Assembly: GCA_025936825.1 (NCBI GenBank)
Contig: JAICSO010000001.1
Coordinates: 496,001 to 560,000 of the forward strand
Origin: Terriglobales bacterium
GTDB lineage: Bacteria; Acidobacteriota; Terriglobia; Terriglobales; Acidobacteriaceae
DNA length: 64,000 bases
Reading direction: 5' to 3'
The position numbers were made by a program, and so were the translations under genes. This document shows, one piece after another, positions 7,821 through 16,727 of this stretch (position 1 is the first letter of the stretch; each line of letters opens with the position of its first letter). The notes below the pieces were generated by a model. That model was not told the DNA's origin. It did no database searches and was given only the letters and a program-made list of their open reading frames with translations.

Positions 7821-9584
7821 ATGAGTGAAGCAGCGCTCGCCCAGTCTGGTCTACAACGCGCACAGCCGACGATTGCACGCGCTCACCGCAGCCGGCTTAG
7901 TCCTCTGGAAGCGCTGGAACGAGGATTGGCACTGTTTCGCTCAACCTTCGCGCGCGAGGCCTGGCGCTACTATGCCGGCACTGCGCCGCTCATCGTTTGT
8001 TTCATACCCCTGTGGGTCGTGAATGGCCAGATTCAGGTATCCAATGGCACGCTTTTTCTGGAAGCCATGCTGCTTACCGGTGGCTACCTTTTTAGGGTGT
8101 ACATGGTCAGCAGCTATATGCGTCATGTACGCGAGCAGGCGTTTGGCACACCGACGTCGAAACCGGAAGGCAGAGCAGCGCGGTTGGCTGCAATGGGTCG
8201 TCTGCTCACGTGGAAGGCCATGTTAAGTGCCGGTGCGCTGACCACCCTGCCAACCTTGGCCGGTGCGTCGTGGTTCTACAGTGCGTGTCAATTCGCCAGC
8301 CTTGAGGCTCAGGAGGATGGCAGCGAAAGGCATTCGTTGACCGGCTGCCTGGCACTTTCGAGTCAATGGTTCGGTGGCGGCTTTCTCTTCCTCCTAATGC
8401 TCTTCCCTCTGTGGATCGCCGTGTGGCTGAACGCCCTGATTCTTGCGATGGTGCTCCCGCAGCTTCTGCACTCTCTTTTCGGTGTGAACACCCTGCTGTC
8501 CACAGAAACGGGAATGTATGCGCTGGCCCAAAGTTCCGCGTTTTGGCTTTCATTGTTCGCAGGAACTTGGGTGGCGCTGGACCCGATCGTGAAATGCACG
8601 TTCGCAATTGTTTATCAGCACTTGCGGTCCAGGCGCGAAGGAGACGACCTGCGAGGGTTGCTTGCGACGCTGCCGCGCGAACGGCAAAAGAAGGCGCAGA
8701 TGATTTCCTCCAAGGCAGCGGGCGGCAATGCGATGATCGGCGCCGTATTCATGCTCGCCGCGATTCTGACTGCTCTGGCGCTGACCGGTGCGGCACGATC
8801 CGCTCAGGCCGAGCCGACAGGAAGAACAGAGATAGCGGACAATTCCGCTCGCGATGCACGCGTCCAGAAACTACGCCAGGCCCTGACTGAGGAATCGCAG
8901 CGCGCGATTTATCGTTGGCATGACGCCGAGCATCCCACACCGCCCACATGGCTGGATAAGTTGCTGGCCAAAATGCAACACAGCATCGGCCGTGCGTGGA
9001 ACAGCTTGGTGAATTTCCTTCGCAGGTTTTGGCCTCATTCATCGACTCCTTCTCCCCCAAAAGCAAGCGGCGCTTGGCAACTGAAGGACCTCCGGTTATG
9101 GCTGATGCTAATTGCCATCTTGACGCTTGTGGCAGGAGGGGTGCTTGTTTGGCTGCGACGGCGGAAAGAAACCGCATCTATTTCAATTCCCATCGCCATC
9201 GCGCCCATTCCCGATCTAAGCGACACAGCCGCGGCAAGTGAACGATCCGAGGATGAATGGTTTGCATTGGCGAACCGCCTTGAAGGTGAAGGCGAACTGC
9301 GACTGGCATTGCGGGCAGCGTACTTTGGGTTGCTCGCGGGTCTTGCGCAGCGCCAATGGCTGACGATTCGCCGCGATCGAACCAACCGTGAATATCTCAA
9401 CGAATTTACTCGTCGATGGCGTCGGCGTCCCCAGGCATCGCTTGACGCGCGAACTGAAATCCCGGAGGCGTTACGCAGCAGCCTGCGGCTCTTTGATGGT
9501 GTTTGGTACGGGTCCCATGCGGTGACGGGCGCGGCTGTCACCACATATCGCCAGAATCAGCGGGAGTTCCTCAACCATGTTTGA
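7821..9584 (+). CDS. DUF4129 domain-containing membrane protein
   Basis: A 587-residue polytopic membrane protein. The N-terminal half has several hydrophobic segments; a further single span near residues 430-450 (LRLWLMLIAILTLVAGGVLVW) precedes a cytoplasmic C-terminal DUF4129 domain with the typical EWFALANRLEGEGELRLALRAAYFGLL ... TNREYLNEF pattern. DUF4129 proteins occur in MoxR/DUF58 operons and some are fused to transglutaminases, which suggests a role in envelope protein assembly or quality control; that role is inference. The ATG at 7821 lies 4 bases after the previous stop. The 3' end overlaps the DUF4350 gene by 8 bases. Confidence 0.82.
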   Translation: MSEAALAQSGLQRAQPTIARAHRSRLSPLEALERGLALFRSTFAREAWRYYAGTAPLIVCFIPLWVVNGQIQVSNGTLFLEAMLLTGGYLFRVYMVSSYMRHVREQAFGTPTSKPEGRAARLAAMGRLLTWKAMLSAGALTTLPTLAGASWFYSACQFASLEAQEDGSERHSLTGCLALSSQWFGGGFLFLLMLFPLWIAVWLNALILAMVLPQLLHSLFGVNTLLSTETGMYALAQSSAFWLSLFAGTWVALDPIVKCTFAIVYQHLRSRREGDDLRGLLATLPRERQKKAQMISSKAAGGNAMIGAVFMLAAILTALALTGAARSAQAEPTGRTEIADNSARDARVQKLRQALTEESQRAIYRWHDAEHPTPPTWLDKLLAKMQHSIGRAWNSLVNFLRRFWPHSSTPSPPKASGAWQLKDLRLWLMLIAILTLVAGGVLVWLRRRKETASISIPIAIAPIPDLSDTAAASERSEDEWFALANRLEGEGELRLALRAAYFGLLAGLAQRQWLTIRRDRTNREYLNEFTRRWRRRPQASLDARTEIPEALRSSLRLFDGVWYGSHAVTGAAVTTYRQNQREFLNHV

Positions 9585-10827
9585 TGATAGGTCCAGGGAA
9601 ACCGTGGTGCTCAATTGGCGAGGGCCACTGCTGGCCGCTGGGATTTTCGCAGCCGTATTTGGGGTCTTGCTGCTGATGGCCCGCGAGAACGAGTCGAAGA
9701 CCAGCGATATGGGCTCCAGCTTACGTGAAGACCCGTACGGCACCAGCTTGTTGTTCGACTCGTATCGTCACGCCGGGTACGAGGTCAAGCGTAGCGACGA
9801 TGAGGACACGCTTTCGGATGAGAACGCGCGCACGGTAACTGCATTCTTTATCGGCGGCTATTCCTCCGACGATTGGAAGTTCGAACGCGGAAAGCTCCTG
9901 ATGGGCGAAAAGTTTCGCGGGCGGCTGGAGGATTTTCTTGCTCGTGGAGGGAGAGCTGTTCTGGTAGCACCCGCCTGGAAGTTCAAGTCTGAGTCTCAAG
10001 GGTGGGAAGTCCAAAATGTTTGGAGCCCAGCCGGAAATAAGACTGGGCCGACATGGATTTCTCCGAATGCCGACGCGATCCCTTCCGGAACCGAGAAGAT
10101 GTATCTCGGCTCCGAAGTCCCCTCGCTTGAGACAGACGCGGAGTGGACCCCGCTTTATTCGGCGCCCACTAGCGTCGAAGCTGGAGCACATGTGTACATG
10201 GCAATGCGAAAAGTAGGTAAGGGCGAACTCATCGCCGCTAGTCAACAATCCTTCCTGTTGAATGAAGCGATCAAAACGCACCCCAATCCGGCGCTGCTGG
10301 ATTTCCTCGTAGGTGGTCGCCAGGTGATTTGGGTGGATGAAACCTTGCACGGGCTGCACCAAGGCCAGGGAGTGCTCTGGCTCGTGCAACGATACCGGTT
10401 GCAGACTGCACTGCTGCTATTCTGGGCGACACTGCTCGTGCTGCTTTGGAGCATGAGCGGCGATTTAGTCCGACGACCGGCCCGCGCCCGGGATGCACAT
10501 ATTATCCGCTACAGCGAGAGTGCCGGAGTGGCTGCACAACGCCTGCTCCAGCGCAGCATTGCACCCGGAGAAGTTCTGGCGCAGTGCTGGGAAGAGTTCC
10601 GCCGGCGCTCGCCGCAGGACGCGCAGGCTATTGCTTCAGGTCCGCGGACCGGCCCGCGCCTAGTCGCGGCTCTGGCGCAGCCTTCCGTGGAAGGTTACAG
10701 GCAGCTAAGCCAATTGATTGCCGAGCGCAGGGCATCCGCGAAAGGTCTGGCTGGTCCAGAACGTGACGCGCCGGATGGTTCCAACAACTTGAACGAACAG
10801 AAGTCTCGAGGAGGCACGGTTGCATGA
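9577..10827 (+). CDS. DUF4350 domain-containing membrane protein
   Basis: A 416-residue protein with one N-terminal membrane anchor (LLAAGIFAAVFGVLLLMA), a soluble domain typical of DUF4350 (DPYGTSLLFDSYRHAGYEV, then FLARGGRAVLVAP) that resembles a class I glutamine-amidotransferase-like fold, and a second membrane span (ALLLFWATLLVLLWS) near residue 280. It sits between DUF4129 and MoxR, the standard position of this family. Its TGA overlaps an ATG (ATGA at 10824-10827) that opens the short frame leading into moxR. The fold suggests nucleotide or ligand sensing, but no function is established. Confidence 0.82.
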   Translation: MFDDRSRETVVLNWRGPLLAAGIFAAVFGVLLLMARENESKTSDMGSSLREDPYGTSLLFDSYRHAGYEVKRSDDEDTLSDENARTVTAFFIGGYSSDDWKFERGKLLMGEKFRGRLEDFLARGGRAVLVAPAWKFKSESQGWEVQNVWSPAGNKTGPTWISPNADAIPSGTEKMYLGSEVPSLETDAEWTPLYSAPTSVEAGAHVYMAMRKVGKGELIAASQQSFLLNEAIKTHPNPALLDFLVGGRQVIWVDETLHGLHQGQGVLWLVQRYRLQTALLLFWATLLVLLWSMSGDLVRRPARARDAHIIRYSESAGVAAQRLLQRSIAPGEVLAQCWEEFRRRSPQDAQAIASGPRTGPRLVAALAQPSVEGYRQLSQLIAERRASAKGLAGPERDAPDGSNNLNEQKSRGGTVA

Positions 10828-10907
10828 ATGAGAAACCGTTACTTGGTTCGGACGCACAGGCACAGCCTGCGTCCGCGGAGACTCTACGCCAACGGATTTC
10901 GCGATGA
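10824..10907 (+). CDS. 27-codon leader frame at the 5' end of moxR (displaced N-terminus or coupling peptide)
   Basis: This short frame starts with ATG overlapping the DUF4350 stop and ends with a TGA overlapping the moxR ATG. It encodes MNEKPLLGSDAQAQPASAET plus LRQRISR. That looks like the usual N-terminal extension of MoxR proteins, only in another frame than moxR itself (a one-base difference). Either a frameshift has detached the first 27 residues from moxR, or it is a genuine coupling peptide that hands ribosomes to the moxR start. Confidence 0.45.
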   Translation: MNEKPLLGSDAQAQPASAETLRQRISR

Positions 10908-11851
10908 TCACGAGCGGCGCGCGACGCATCCGGGAGGCGCTCAGCCGCGTCGTGGTCGGCCAGCACGAGGCGGTCGATCTTGCACTTGTGACCCTCCTGG
11001 CCGGAGGGCATGCGCTGATTGAAGGTGTTCCCGGCGTAGGGAAAACTCTGCTGGTGAAGGCATTGGCGCGGGCCGTTGCAGGCGAATTTCAGCGGATTCA
11101 ATTCACGCCCGACTTGATGCCCGCCGACATCACCGGCACCAGCATCTTCGATCTGAAGACCCAGGAATTCCGGCTGGTACGCGGGCCGGTTTTCACGAAC
11201 TTCCTGCTCGCCGACGAAATCAATCGTGCACCCGCTAAAACACAATCGGCCTTACTGGAAGCCATGCAAGAGCGGCAGGTCACAATTGATCGCGCGACCT
11301 GCGTACTGCCGCCGGTATTCGTTGTATTCGCAACTCAAAATCCGATCGAGCATCAGGGGACGTATCCGCTGCCCGAAGCGCAGAAGGACCGTTTCCTTGT
11401 AAAGATTCGGATGGGCTACCCGGCCGTGGAAGAGGAGAACGAACTCGCACGATTGGTAGCCGAGGGTGAAGCGCCGGAGCGCCGACTGGCGGAAGAGTTG
11501 CGCTCACCCGTCCTACAGCCCAATGAGCTAGATCAACTACGGGCAGCCACGGAGCGTGTTCGCACGAGTGAGGCGGTAAGCAGTTACATCGTCAATCTGG
11601 TCCGGCAAACACGGCAGCACGCGGCCGTTTGGGTTGGCGCCGGGCCGCGAGCGACGTTGGCGTTGCTCTCGGCATCCCGGGCTCTCGCAGCCTTGGAAGA
11701 GCGCGATTTCGTGCTACCCGAGGACGTGAAAGCGCTGGCTGCGCCGGTGTTGGAACATCGCATCCTGTTGCGGCCCGAGTTCGAAATGGAAGGCGTGGAG
11801 ATTCGTGAGGTCATCAACGCGGTGCTGGAGATGGTGGAAGTACCGCGGTAA
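10904..11851 (+). CDS. moxR: MoxR-family AAA+ ATPase
   Basis: A 315-residue AAA+ ATPase of the MoxR family, a cytoplasmic chaperone-like ATPase that remodels or activates partner complexes, often VWA or DUF58 proteins encoded next to it. Walker A GVPGVGKT is at residues 41-48, Walker B is in LLADEINRAP, sensor I is in ATQNPIEHQGTYPLPEAQKDRF, and a C-terminal lid domain follows. The annotated ATG leaves only 15 residues before VVVGQ; the upstream overlapping frame supplies a plausible missing N-terminus (see the leader frame). It lies between DUF4350 and DUF58, the canonical order. Confidence 0.93.
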   Translation: MITSGARRIREALSRVVVGQHEAVDLALVTLLAGGHALIEGVPGVGKTLLVKALARAVAGEFQRIQFTPDLMPADITGTSIFDLKTQEFRLVRGPVFTNFLLADEINRAPAKTQSALLEAMQERQVTIDRATCVLPPVFVVFATQNPIEHQGTYPLPEAQKDRFLVKIRMGYPAVEEENELARLVAEGEAPERRLAEELRSPVLQPNELDQLRAATERVRTSEAVSSYIVNLVRQTRQHAAVWVGAGPRATLALLSASRALAALEERDFVLPEDVKALAAPVLEHRILLRPEFEMEGVEIREVINAVLEMVEVPR

Positions 11852-11872
11852 GCCGGAAAGGATGTCACCGAA

Positions 11873-13465
11873 GTGGCCGGAATTACAACGGCTGGAGATG
11901 AACAAAGACCTATGGGTGCGCAGCACGTGGCTGTCGGTGAGTTAAGCGCTCCCTATTCGCTAACAGCTTCTGGCTCGCTTGCAAGCAACAAGCTTGCCCG
12001 ACGGTTCGCGCTTCGCCCGGCAGGAACGCGGTTCAGTTCAGATTTCTCGCTCACATGGGCGGTGGCATTTCTGGCCTTGGGCGCGTGCATTGCACCTTGG
12101 CCTTCTCATGGATGGCTGTGGTTCAAATTGATTGTCGCGTTGGTGGCGCTGCTCGCCTGCTATGACGCACTCGCGCTTTGGCGTACTCGACACGAAGGTA
12201 CTCCAGTTCTGCTGTCACCAGAAAAAGGTCTTCGTGGACGCGAAGGTCAGAGTATCCAGGTTCCGCTCGCAATCACTGGCTCTGGACGACGCCACCCGGG
12301 TAGGGAAATCCACGCAGGAATTATGCCTGCGACCCAAGAGAGCGAGTCCGCGACCCGCATGAAACGCGAGCCTGAACGGCTGAAGCTTGAGGAATCGAAG
12401 CCTCGGACAGGAGAATCAACTGCGACCCACCGCCCCCAACTCCACCTCTGGCCATGGACGCCGGAGATAACGCTGCTGCGACGCGGACTGTGGCCCGGGC
12501 CGCGCGTTGGAATTGAGCGGCGATCGCCGCTGGGAATCTGGCGTTTACGGCAATGGTTTGATTCGCCGGAAGCTTTGAGAATCGACGCGGACTTGAGACC
12601 GGGACGACGGGAGATGCTCCGCAGCCCGGTTTACCGCTTGCTAGTCGCCTCGCAACAAACCCCGTGGACTGGTCATGGTCGGGATTTTGAGCGTTTGCGC
12701 GAATATCAGCCGGGCGATAACTACTCTGAGATCGCGTGGAAGTCCACGGCTCGTCGCGCCGCACCCGTCACACGCCTTTTCCAGTGGGAGCAGAAGCAGG
12801 AAGTATATTTCGTGGTGGACCAATCTCGCGCGTCCGGGCTTGCTGTCGATCCAAGCTCAGATCCTGAGGGTAAGAGCTCACAAAAAGGCACGCCACGACG
12901 TCTGCTGGATCTCGCGATGGAGACAGCGCTGGTGGGCGCAACCGTGGCACTTGAACTTGGTGATGACTTCGGTCTTGTCACCTACGCCGATGAGCCGAAG
13001 TCCTGGCTACGGGCCGGCGCCGGTCAATCGCAGTTTCACCAGTTTCGAGAGCGGCTCTTGAATATCGAGCCCCTGCCGACAACTGCAGACTACGACGCGC
13101 TGTTTGGAGAAATTCGGGTACGGTTGCGGCGACGTGCCTATCTGCTCTTGCTGGCAGACCTGACGGAACGCTCGGTTTCAGACTCGTTGCGCCGCGGAAT
13201 TGGCCTGGTACGTTCGTCGCACGCCGTTCTAATGGCGAGCATCTTGCCGAGCCATGCTCGACCCGCATTTTCCCCAGCTGAGCAGTTGCACACCGAGCAG
13301 GATGTCTATGCCGCGCTGGCGGGGGAAAAAGAAAACCAGCGCCTTGGCGCTTTGAGCCGGCAGTTGCGCCAATTGAACGTTCAGCTTCGCTACGTTCCTG
13401 CGGAAACATTCTTGCGAACGGCCGTGGAAGGATATCTGGAAAGCAAGCGGGAGCAGCGGTTGTGA
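11873..13465 (+). CDS. DUF58 domain-containing (VWA-like) membrane protein
   Basis: A 530-residue protein, the typical partner of MoxR. Two hydrophobic segments (about residues 60-100) are followed by a soluble region with the DUF58 signature GRDFERLREYQPGDNYSEIAWKSTAR and a von Willebrand A-like domain beginning VYFVVDQSRASG, in which the MIDAS motif is close to DxSxS. An Arg/Glu-rich insert of about 50 residues (MKREPERLKLEESKP region) precedes the signature. The GTG at 11873 lies 21 bases after the moxR stop with no strong Shine-Dalgarno; an in-frame ATG about 30 codons later is an alternative. The 3' end overlaps the SpoIIM gene (GTGA). Confidence 0.88.
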   Translation: MAGITTAGDEQRPMGAQHVAVGELSAPYSLTASGSLASNKLARRFALRPAGTRFSSDFSLTWAVAFLALGACIAPWPSHGWLWFKLIVALVALLACYDALALWRTRHEGTPVLLSPEKGLRGREGQSIQVPLAITGSGRRHPGREIHAGIMPATQESESATRMKREPERLKLEESKPRTGESTATHRPQLHLWPWTPEITLLRRGLWPGPRVGIERRSPLGIWRLRQWFDSPEALRIDADLRPGRREMLRSPVYRLLVASQQTPWTGHGRDFERLREYQPGDNYSEIAWKSTARRAAPVTRLFQWEQKQEVYFVVDQSRASGLAVDPSSDPEGKSSQKGTPRRLLDLAMETALVGATVALELGDDFGLVTYADEPKSWLRAGAGQSQFHQFRERLLNIEPLPTTADYDALFGEIRVRLRRRAYLLLLADLTERSVSDSLRRGIGLVRSSHAVLMASILPSHARPAFSPAEQLHTEQDVYAALAGEKENQRLGALSRQLRQLNVQLRYVPAETFLRTAVEGYLESKREQRL

Positions 13466-14493
13466 TATTGAATCTTGAGCGATTTCGCGCACAAGCGCAG
13501 CCGCGCTGGAAAGATCTTGAATCCCTTCTTTCTGCGCTCGAAAGCCGGCCGGACCGCCGATTGGATTCAGCTGAGGCGGAACAATTGCAACAGCTTTACG
13601 CCCAAGCCTCTGCCGATTTGAATCGCGTCACCCATGGCGCGTTGGCACCCGACTTAAGACAGTATCTTGAACGACTCGTCGCCAGAGCTTATGCGGAGTT
13701 GCATTACACCCCGCCGACGCGCTCCCAACTGTGGCAGCCACGCCGCTGGCTGAGAATTTTCACGGCGTTCCCGGAATCGTTTCGCCGCCAGTCCCGCTAT
13801 TTTGCAATGGCCGCTCTGGTTACCATTTCAGGCTGTACGCTGGGCGCACTTGCGGTGCGCTACGATCCCGCTTCTGTCGACGTGTTGCTCCCGGCCAACT
13901 ACCTGCGCAACCCAGGTGAGCGAGTACATGAGGAGGAGCAAGGACAAGCCCGCCACTCGAACTCGGCACAAATCGAGGCAGAGTTCTCGGCACAGCTGAT
14001 CCGGCACAACATCCAGGTCGCGCTGCTTGCCGCAGCCCTCGGCGTAACCTTTGGTGTCGGTACGGCACTTCTCCTCTTCGAAAACGGCGTACTACTCGGG
14101 GCCGTAGCTGTGCGTTACACCCAACAAGGCTTCGGGTTATTTATGTCGGCGTGGCTGTTACCACACGGCGTGTTCGAGATTCCATCTATCTTGATTGCCG
14201 GCCAAGCGGGTTTTTACCTGGCGCGTTTGCTGCTGCATCGTCGTGAAGATCGTAACGTTCGTGACTCGATGCGCGAGTGGTTAATCCTGGTCGCTGGACT
14301 GGCGATGATGCTGGTGTGGGCCGGATTCATGGAAGCCTTTTTCTCGCAGCATCACGCCCCTGTTCTGCCATATGGATTCAAAGTTGGAGTCGGCTTAGCG
14401 GAACTCGTGCTGCTGACGCTGTATCTCTTACTGATCGGGCGAACTGAGTCCGCTCGGGTGACGCGCAGTGGCCTTGCTACGGAGAACGGATGA
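13462..14493 (+). CDS. Stage II sporulation protein M-like membrane protein
   Basis: A 343-residue SpoIIM-family (DUF95) membrane protein with five or six membrane spans after a soluble N-terminal helical region of about 110 residues. The family motif is visible as LIRHNIQVALLAAALGVTFG ... LLPHGVFEIPSILIAGQAG. In non-sporulating bacteria such proteins accompany RDD, DUF58 and MoxR genes; in Bacillus SpoIIM is part of the DMP peptidoglycan-hydrolase complex. The GTG start overlaps the DUF58 stop and the stop overlaps the RDD start (ATGA), so translation is coupled. No sporulation genes are present in the window. Confidence 0.85.
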   Translation: MILNLERFRAQAQPRWKDLESLLSALESRPDRRLDSAEAEQLQQLYAQASADLNRVTHGALAPDLRQYLERLVARAYAELHYTPPTRSQLWQPRRWLRIFTAFPESFRRQSRYFAMAALVTISGCTLGALAVRYDPASVDVLLPANYLRNPGERVHEEEQGQARHSNSAQIEAEFSAQLIRHNIQVALLAAALGVTFGVGTALLLFENGVLLGAVAVRYTQQGFGLFMSAWLLPHGVFEIPSILIAGQAGFYLARLLLHRREDRNVRDSMREWLILVAGLAMMLVWAGFMEAFFSQHHAPVLPYGFKVGVGLAELVLLTLYLLLIGRTESARVTRSGLATENG

Positions 14494-15305
14494 CGATTAC
14501 TCAATCCACTCGCGCGGCAACGACCTCCGAACTGACCATCGCAACGTCAGAAGGTGTACTTTTTCGCTTGCCCCTCGCCGGCCCGGCGCCCCGCCTTTAT
14601 GCCATGTTGCTCGACATCGTGATTGTCCTCGGAACGGTGAACGGAATCGGGCTGCTGGTTTATTGGGTTTTCGCCAAAGCGCCAGGATTCGGCGTCATGG
14701 TGATCACCCTGGCGGAATTCGCAATTGGGTTCGCTTATAGCGCGCTGCTCGAAGGTTATTGGAATGGTCAGACAATCGGTAAACGTCTATTTCATCTGCG
14801 CGTGATTGATCAGGACGGACTTCCCCTACGAATCGAACAGGCGTGGGTGCGGAATCTCATGCGTGTTTTTGATGCCTTGCCGTTTGCGTACCTGGTTGGA
14901 GGAATTTCGGTGCTGAGCAGTCCGCTGATGCAGCGTTTTGGTGACCGAGTGGCAGGAACGCTGGTTACGCGGCAAACACCGCTATCCCTGCCGGACGAGG
15001 AATTCTGGGCGCGGCAGAAGTACAACTCTTTTACCGAGTATCCCACGATCGCGATGCAGCTTCGCCGAGCGGCAACTCCGGAACTCGCCGCTCTAATTCA
15101 GGACGCACTACGCCGTCGCAACGAACTCGCAACGTACGCGCGGCGGGAAATCTATCGCGAGCTGGCCGCGTACCTGCAGAGCGAAATATGCCCCTTCCCT
15201 GATGAATTGATTGAGAGACTTAGCGACGAGCAGTACCTCATGAATGCTTCGAGCATCCTCTTTGCAGATCGGGGCGCTATCGCCAGTTCAAAATTGGCGA
15301 TCTAG
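14490..15305 (+). CDS. RDD-family membrane protein
   Basis: A 271-residue RDD protein that closes the operon. The first RDD helix starts near APRLYAMLLDIVIVLG (conserved Arg and Asp), the second includes GFAYSALLEGYWNGQTIGKRLFHLRV, the family hallmark, and the third conserved block is FGDRVAGTLVTRQ. The C-terminal 100 residues are soluble and charged. The ATG at 14490 overlaps the preceding TGA. Position after SpoIIM is the conserved one for this operon type. Confidence 0.85.
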   Translation: MTITQSTRAATTSELTIATSEGVLFRLPLAGPAPRLYAMLLDIVIVLGTVNGIGLLVYWVFAKAPGFGVMVITLAEFAIGFAYSALLEGYWNGQTIGKRLFHLRVIDQDGLPLRIEQAWVRNLMRVFDALPFAYLVGGISVLSSPLMQRFGDRVAGTLVTRQTPLSLPDEEFWARQKYNSFTEYPTIAMQLRRAATPELAALIQDALRRRNELATYARREIYRELAAYLQSEICPFPDELIERLSDEQYLMNASSILFADRGAIASSKLAI

Positions 15306-15525
15306 GGCAAGGGTGATACGGCTGCTTCCCACTGTGCAGGCGCGGAAATGCCGGCCGTAGAAACTATGGTTAGGCACTTATCACTATTTGCTATGATTTG
15401 CAGCCCCGATCGCAGCGGCGGCCATTAGTCGCAGCGGCAATTACCTTCTCATGTTTTGATTCAGCGCCGCCTGCGAAGACTACTTTCGTAAAGTGATATA
15501 ACTCTCGTGCTAGGAGAGTCATTCC

Positions 15526-16719
15526 ATGGCCATTTCTCGCCGTGATTTCGTTCACTCTGCACTGCTGGGAGCGGCTTCTCTGTCCGTGCCAGGTTCTGCA
15601 AAAGCAGACACAGCCCCTGCCCGGGGGAGCGGCAAGGCGAAGCTCCCGGTAATTATCTCTGCCGCGAACGGTTTCAAGTATCTGGACGAGGCGTACACGT
15701 TGCTCTCTGGAGGCGGAGATACGCTCGATGCAGCACTGAAAGTTGTGCAAGGGCCGGAGGATGATCCGAATGACGAGAGCGTGGGACTAGGTGGCCATCC
15801 AAACGAGGAGGGGGTCGTCGAACTCGATGCGTGCTGCATGCATGGTCCAACGCGCACCGCGGGATCCGTTGGGGCGGTGCGGAATATCAAGAATGCCTCG
15901 TTACTTGCAAACACGGTGCGGCTGCATACCGGCCACGTGATGTTGGTCGGAGAAGGTGCGGAGAAATTTGCTGTCGCGCAAGGGTTTCCTCGAGAAAACC
16001 TGCTGACCGACAAGTCGAGAAAGGAATGGCTGCTGTGGAAGGAAACGCATTCGGACTGGTGGGGGGCATCGCTGTCGAGTCCCGATTGGCGCACGCGCTT
16101 GCGGGTACATGCACACACGGACGAATGGCAGGAACGAATGGACCGGATGAAGACGATAGCTGTCGCGATCGGCATTCCGCGAGAAGAACAGATGGACGCG
16201 ATTCGCAGCGTGATTTTCCCTCCGACGGGTACGATTCACTGTTCGGCCTTGAACGCGAAGGGTGAGATGTCGGGATGCACGACGACGAGCGGCCTCGCGT
16301 GGAAAATTCCCGGTCGCGTTGGTGATTCACCCATCATTAGCGCTGGCTGCTACACCGATCAGGACGTTGGGTCTGCTGGCGCCACAGGCAGCGGCGAAGA
16401 GAACATAAAGGTTGCGGGGGCGCACACGATCATCGAGAACATGCGCCGCGGCATGTCGCCGCTCGATGCCGGCATGGACACGCTGCAACGCATCGTGCAC
16501 AACTACAACGGAGATAAAGAACGCCTGCAATATGTCGACATGGTTTATTACATCCTGAAAAAAGATGGGGCGTATGCGGCGGTCTCGCTATGGGAAGGAT
16601 ACGGAGACGACACGAGCCCGCACCGAATTGCAATCCACGACGGCACGAAGCGATTGGAAACGGCGGTAAGCATGTTCCGCGGCGTGTCGCAGGCCTGGCC
16701 GCCGCTGTTCAAGAGCTAG
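15526..16719 (+). CDS. N4-glycosylasparaginase-type Ntn hydrolase, Tat-exported
   Basis: A 397-residue enzyme of the N-terminal-nucleophile asparaginase family (glycosylasparaginase / isoaspartyl peptidase). Residues 1-27 are a twin-arginine signal (SRRDF, then a hydrophobic stretch ending SAKA). The family signature runs from GLGGHPNEEGVVELDA through the nucleophile region TGTIHCSAL (about T236) to GRVGDSPIISAGCYTDQDVG. Autocleavage before that threonine would make alpha and beta chains; the residue before it is Gly, as in other bacterial members, instead of the Asp of the Flavobacterium enzyme. Substrate is an N-glycan asparagine linkage or an aspartyl-amide; the sequence does not decide. 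AGGAGAG precedes the ATG. Convergent with the next gene. Confidence 0.85.
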   Translation: MAISRRDFVHSALLGAASLSVPGSAKADTAPARGSGKAKLPVIISAANGFKYLDEAYTLLSGGGDTLDAALKVVQGPEDDPNDESVGLGGHPNEEGVVELDACCMHGPTRTAGSVGAVRNIKNASLLANTVRLHTGHVMLVGEGAEKFAVAQGFPRENLLTDKSRKEWLLWKETHSDWWGASLSSPDWRTRLRVHAHTDEWQERMDRMKTIAVAIGIPREEQMDAIRSVIFPPTGTIHCSALNAKGEMSGCTTTSGLAWKIPGRVGDSPIISAGCYTDQDVGSAGATGSGEENIKVAGAHTIIENMRRGMSPLDAGMDTLQRIVHNYNGDKERLQYVDMVYYILKKDGAYAAVSLWEGYGDDTSPHRIAIHDGTKRLETAVSMFRGVSQAWPPLFKS

Positions 16720-16727
16720 GGGCGTCA

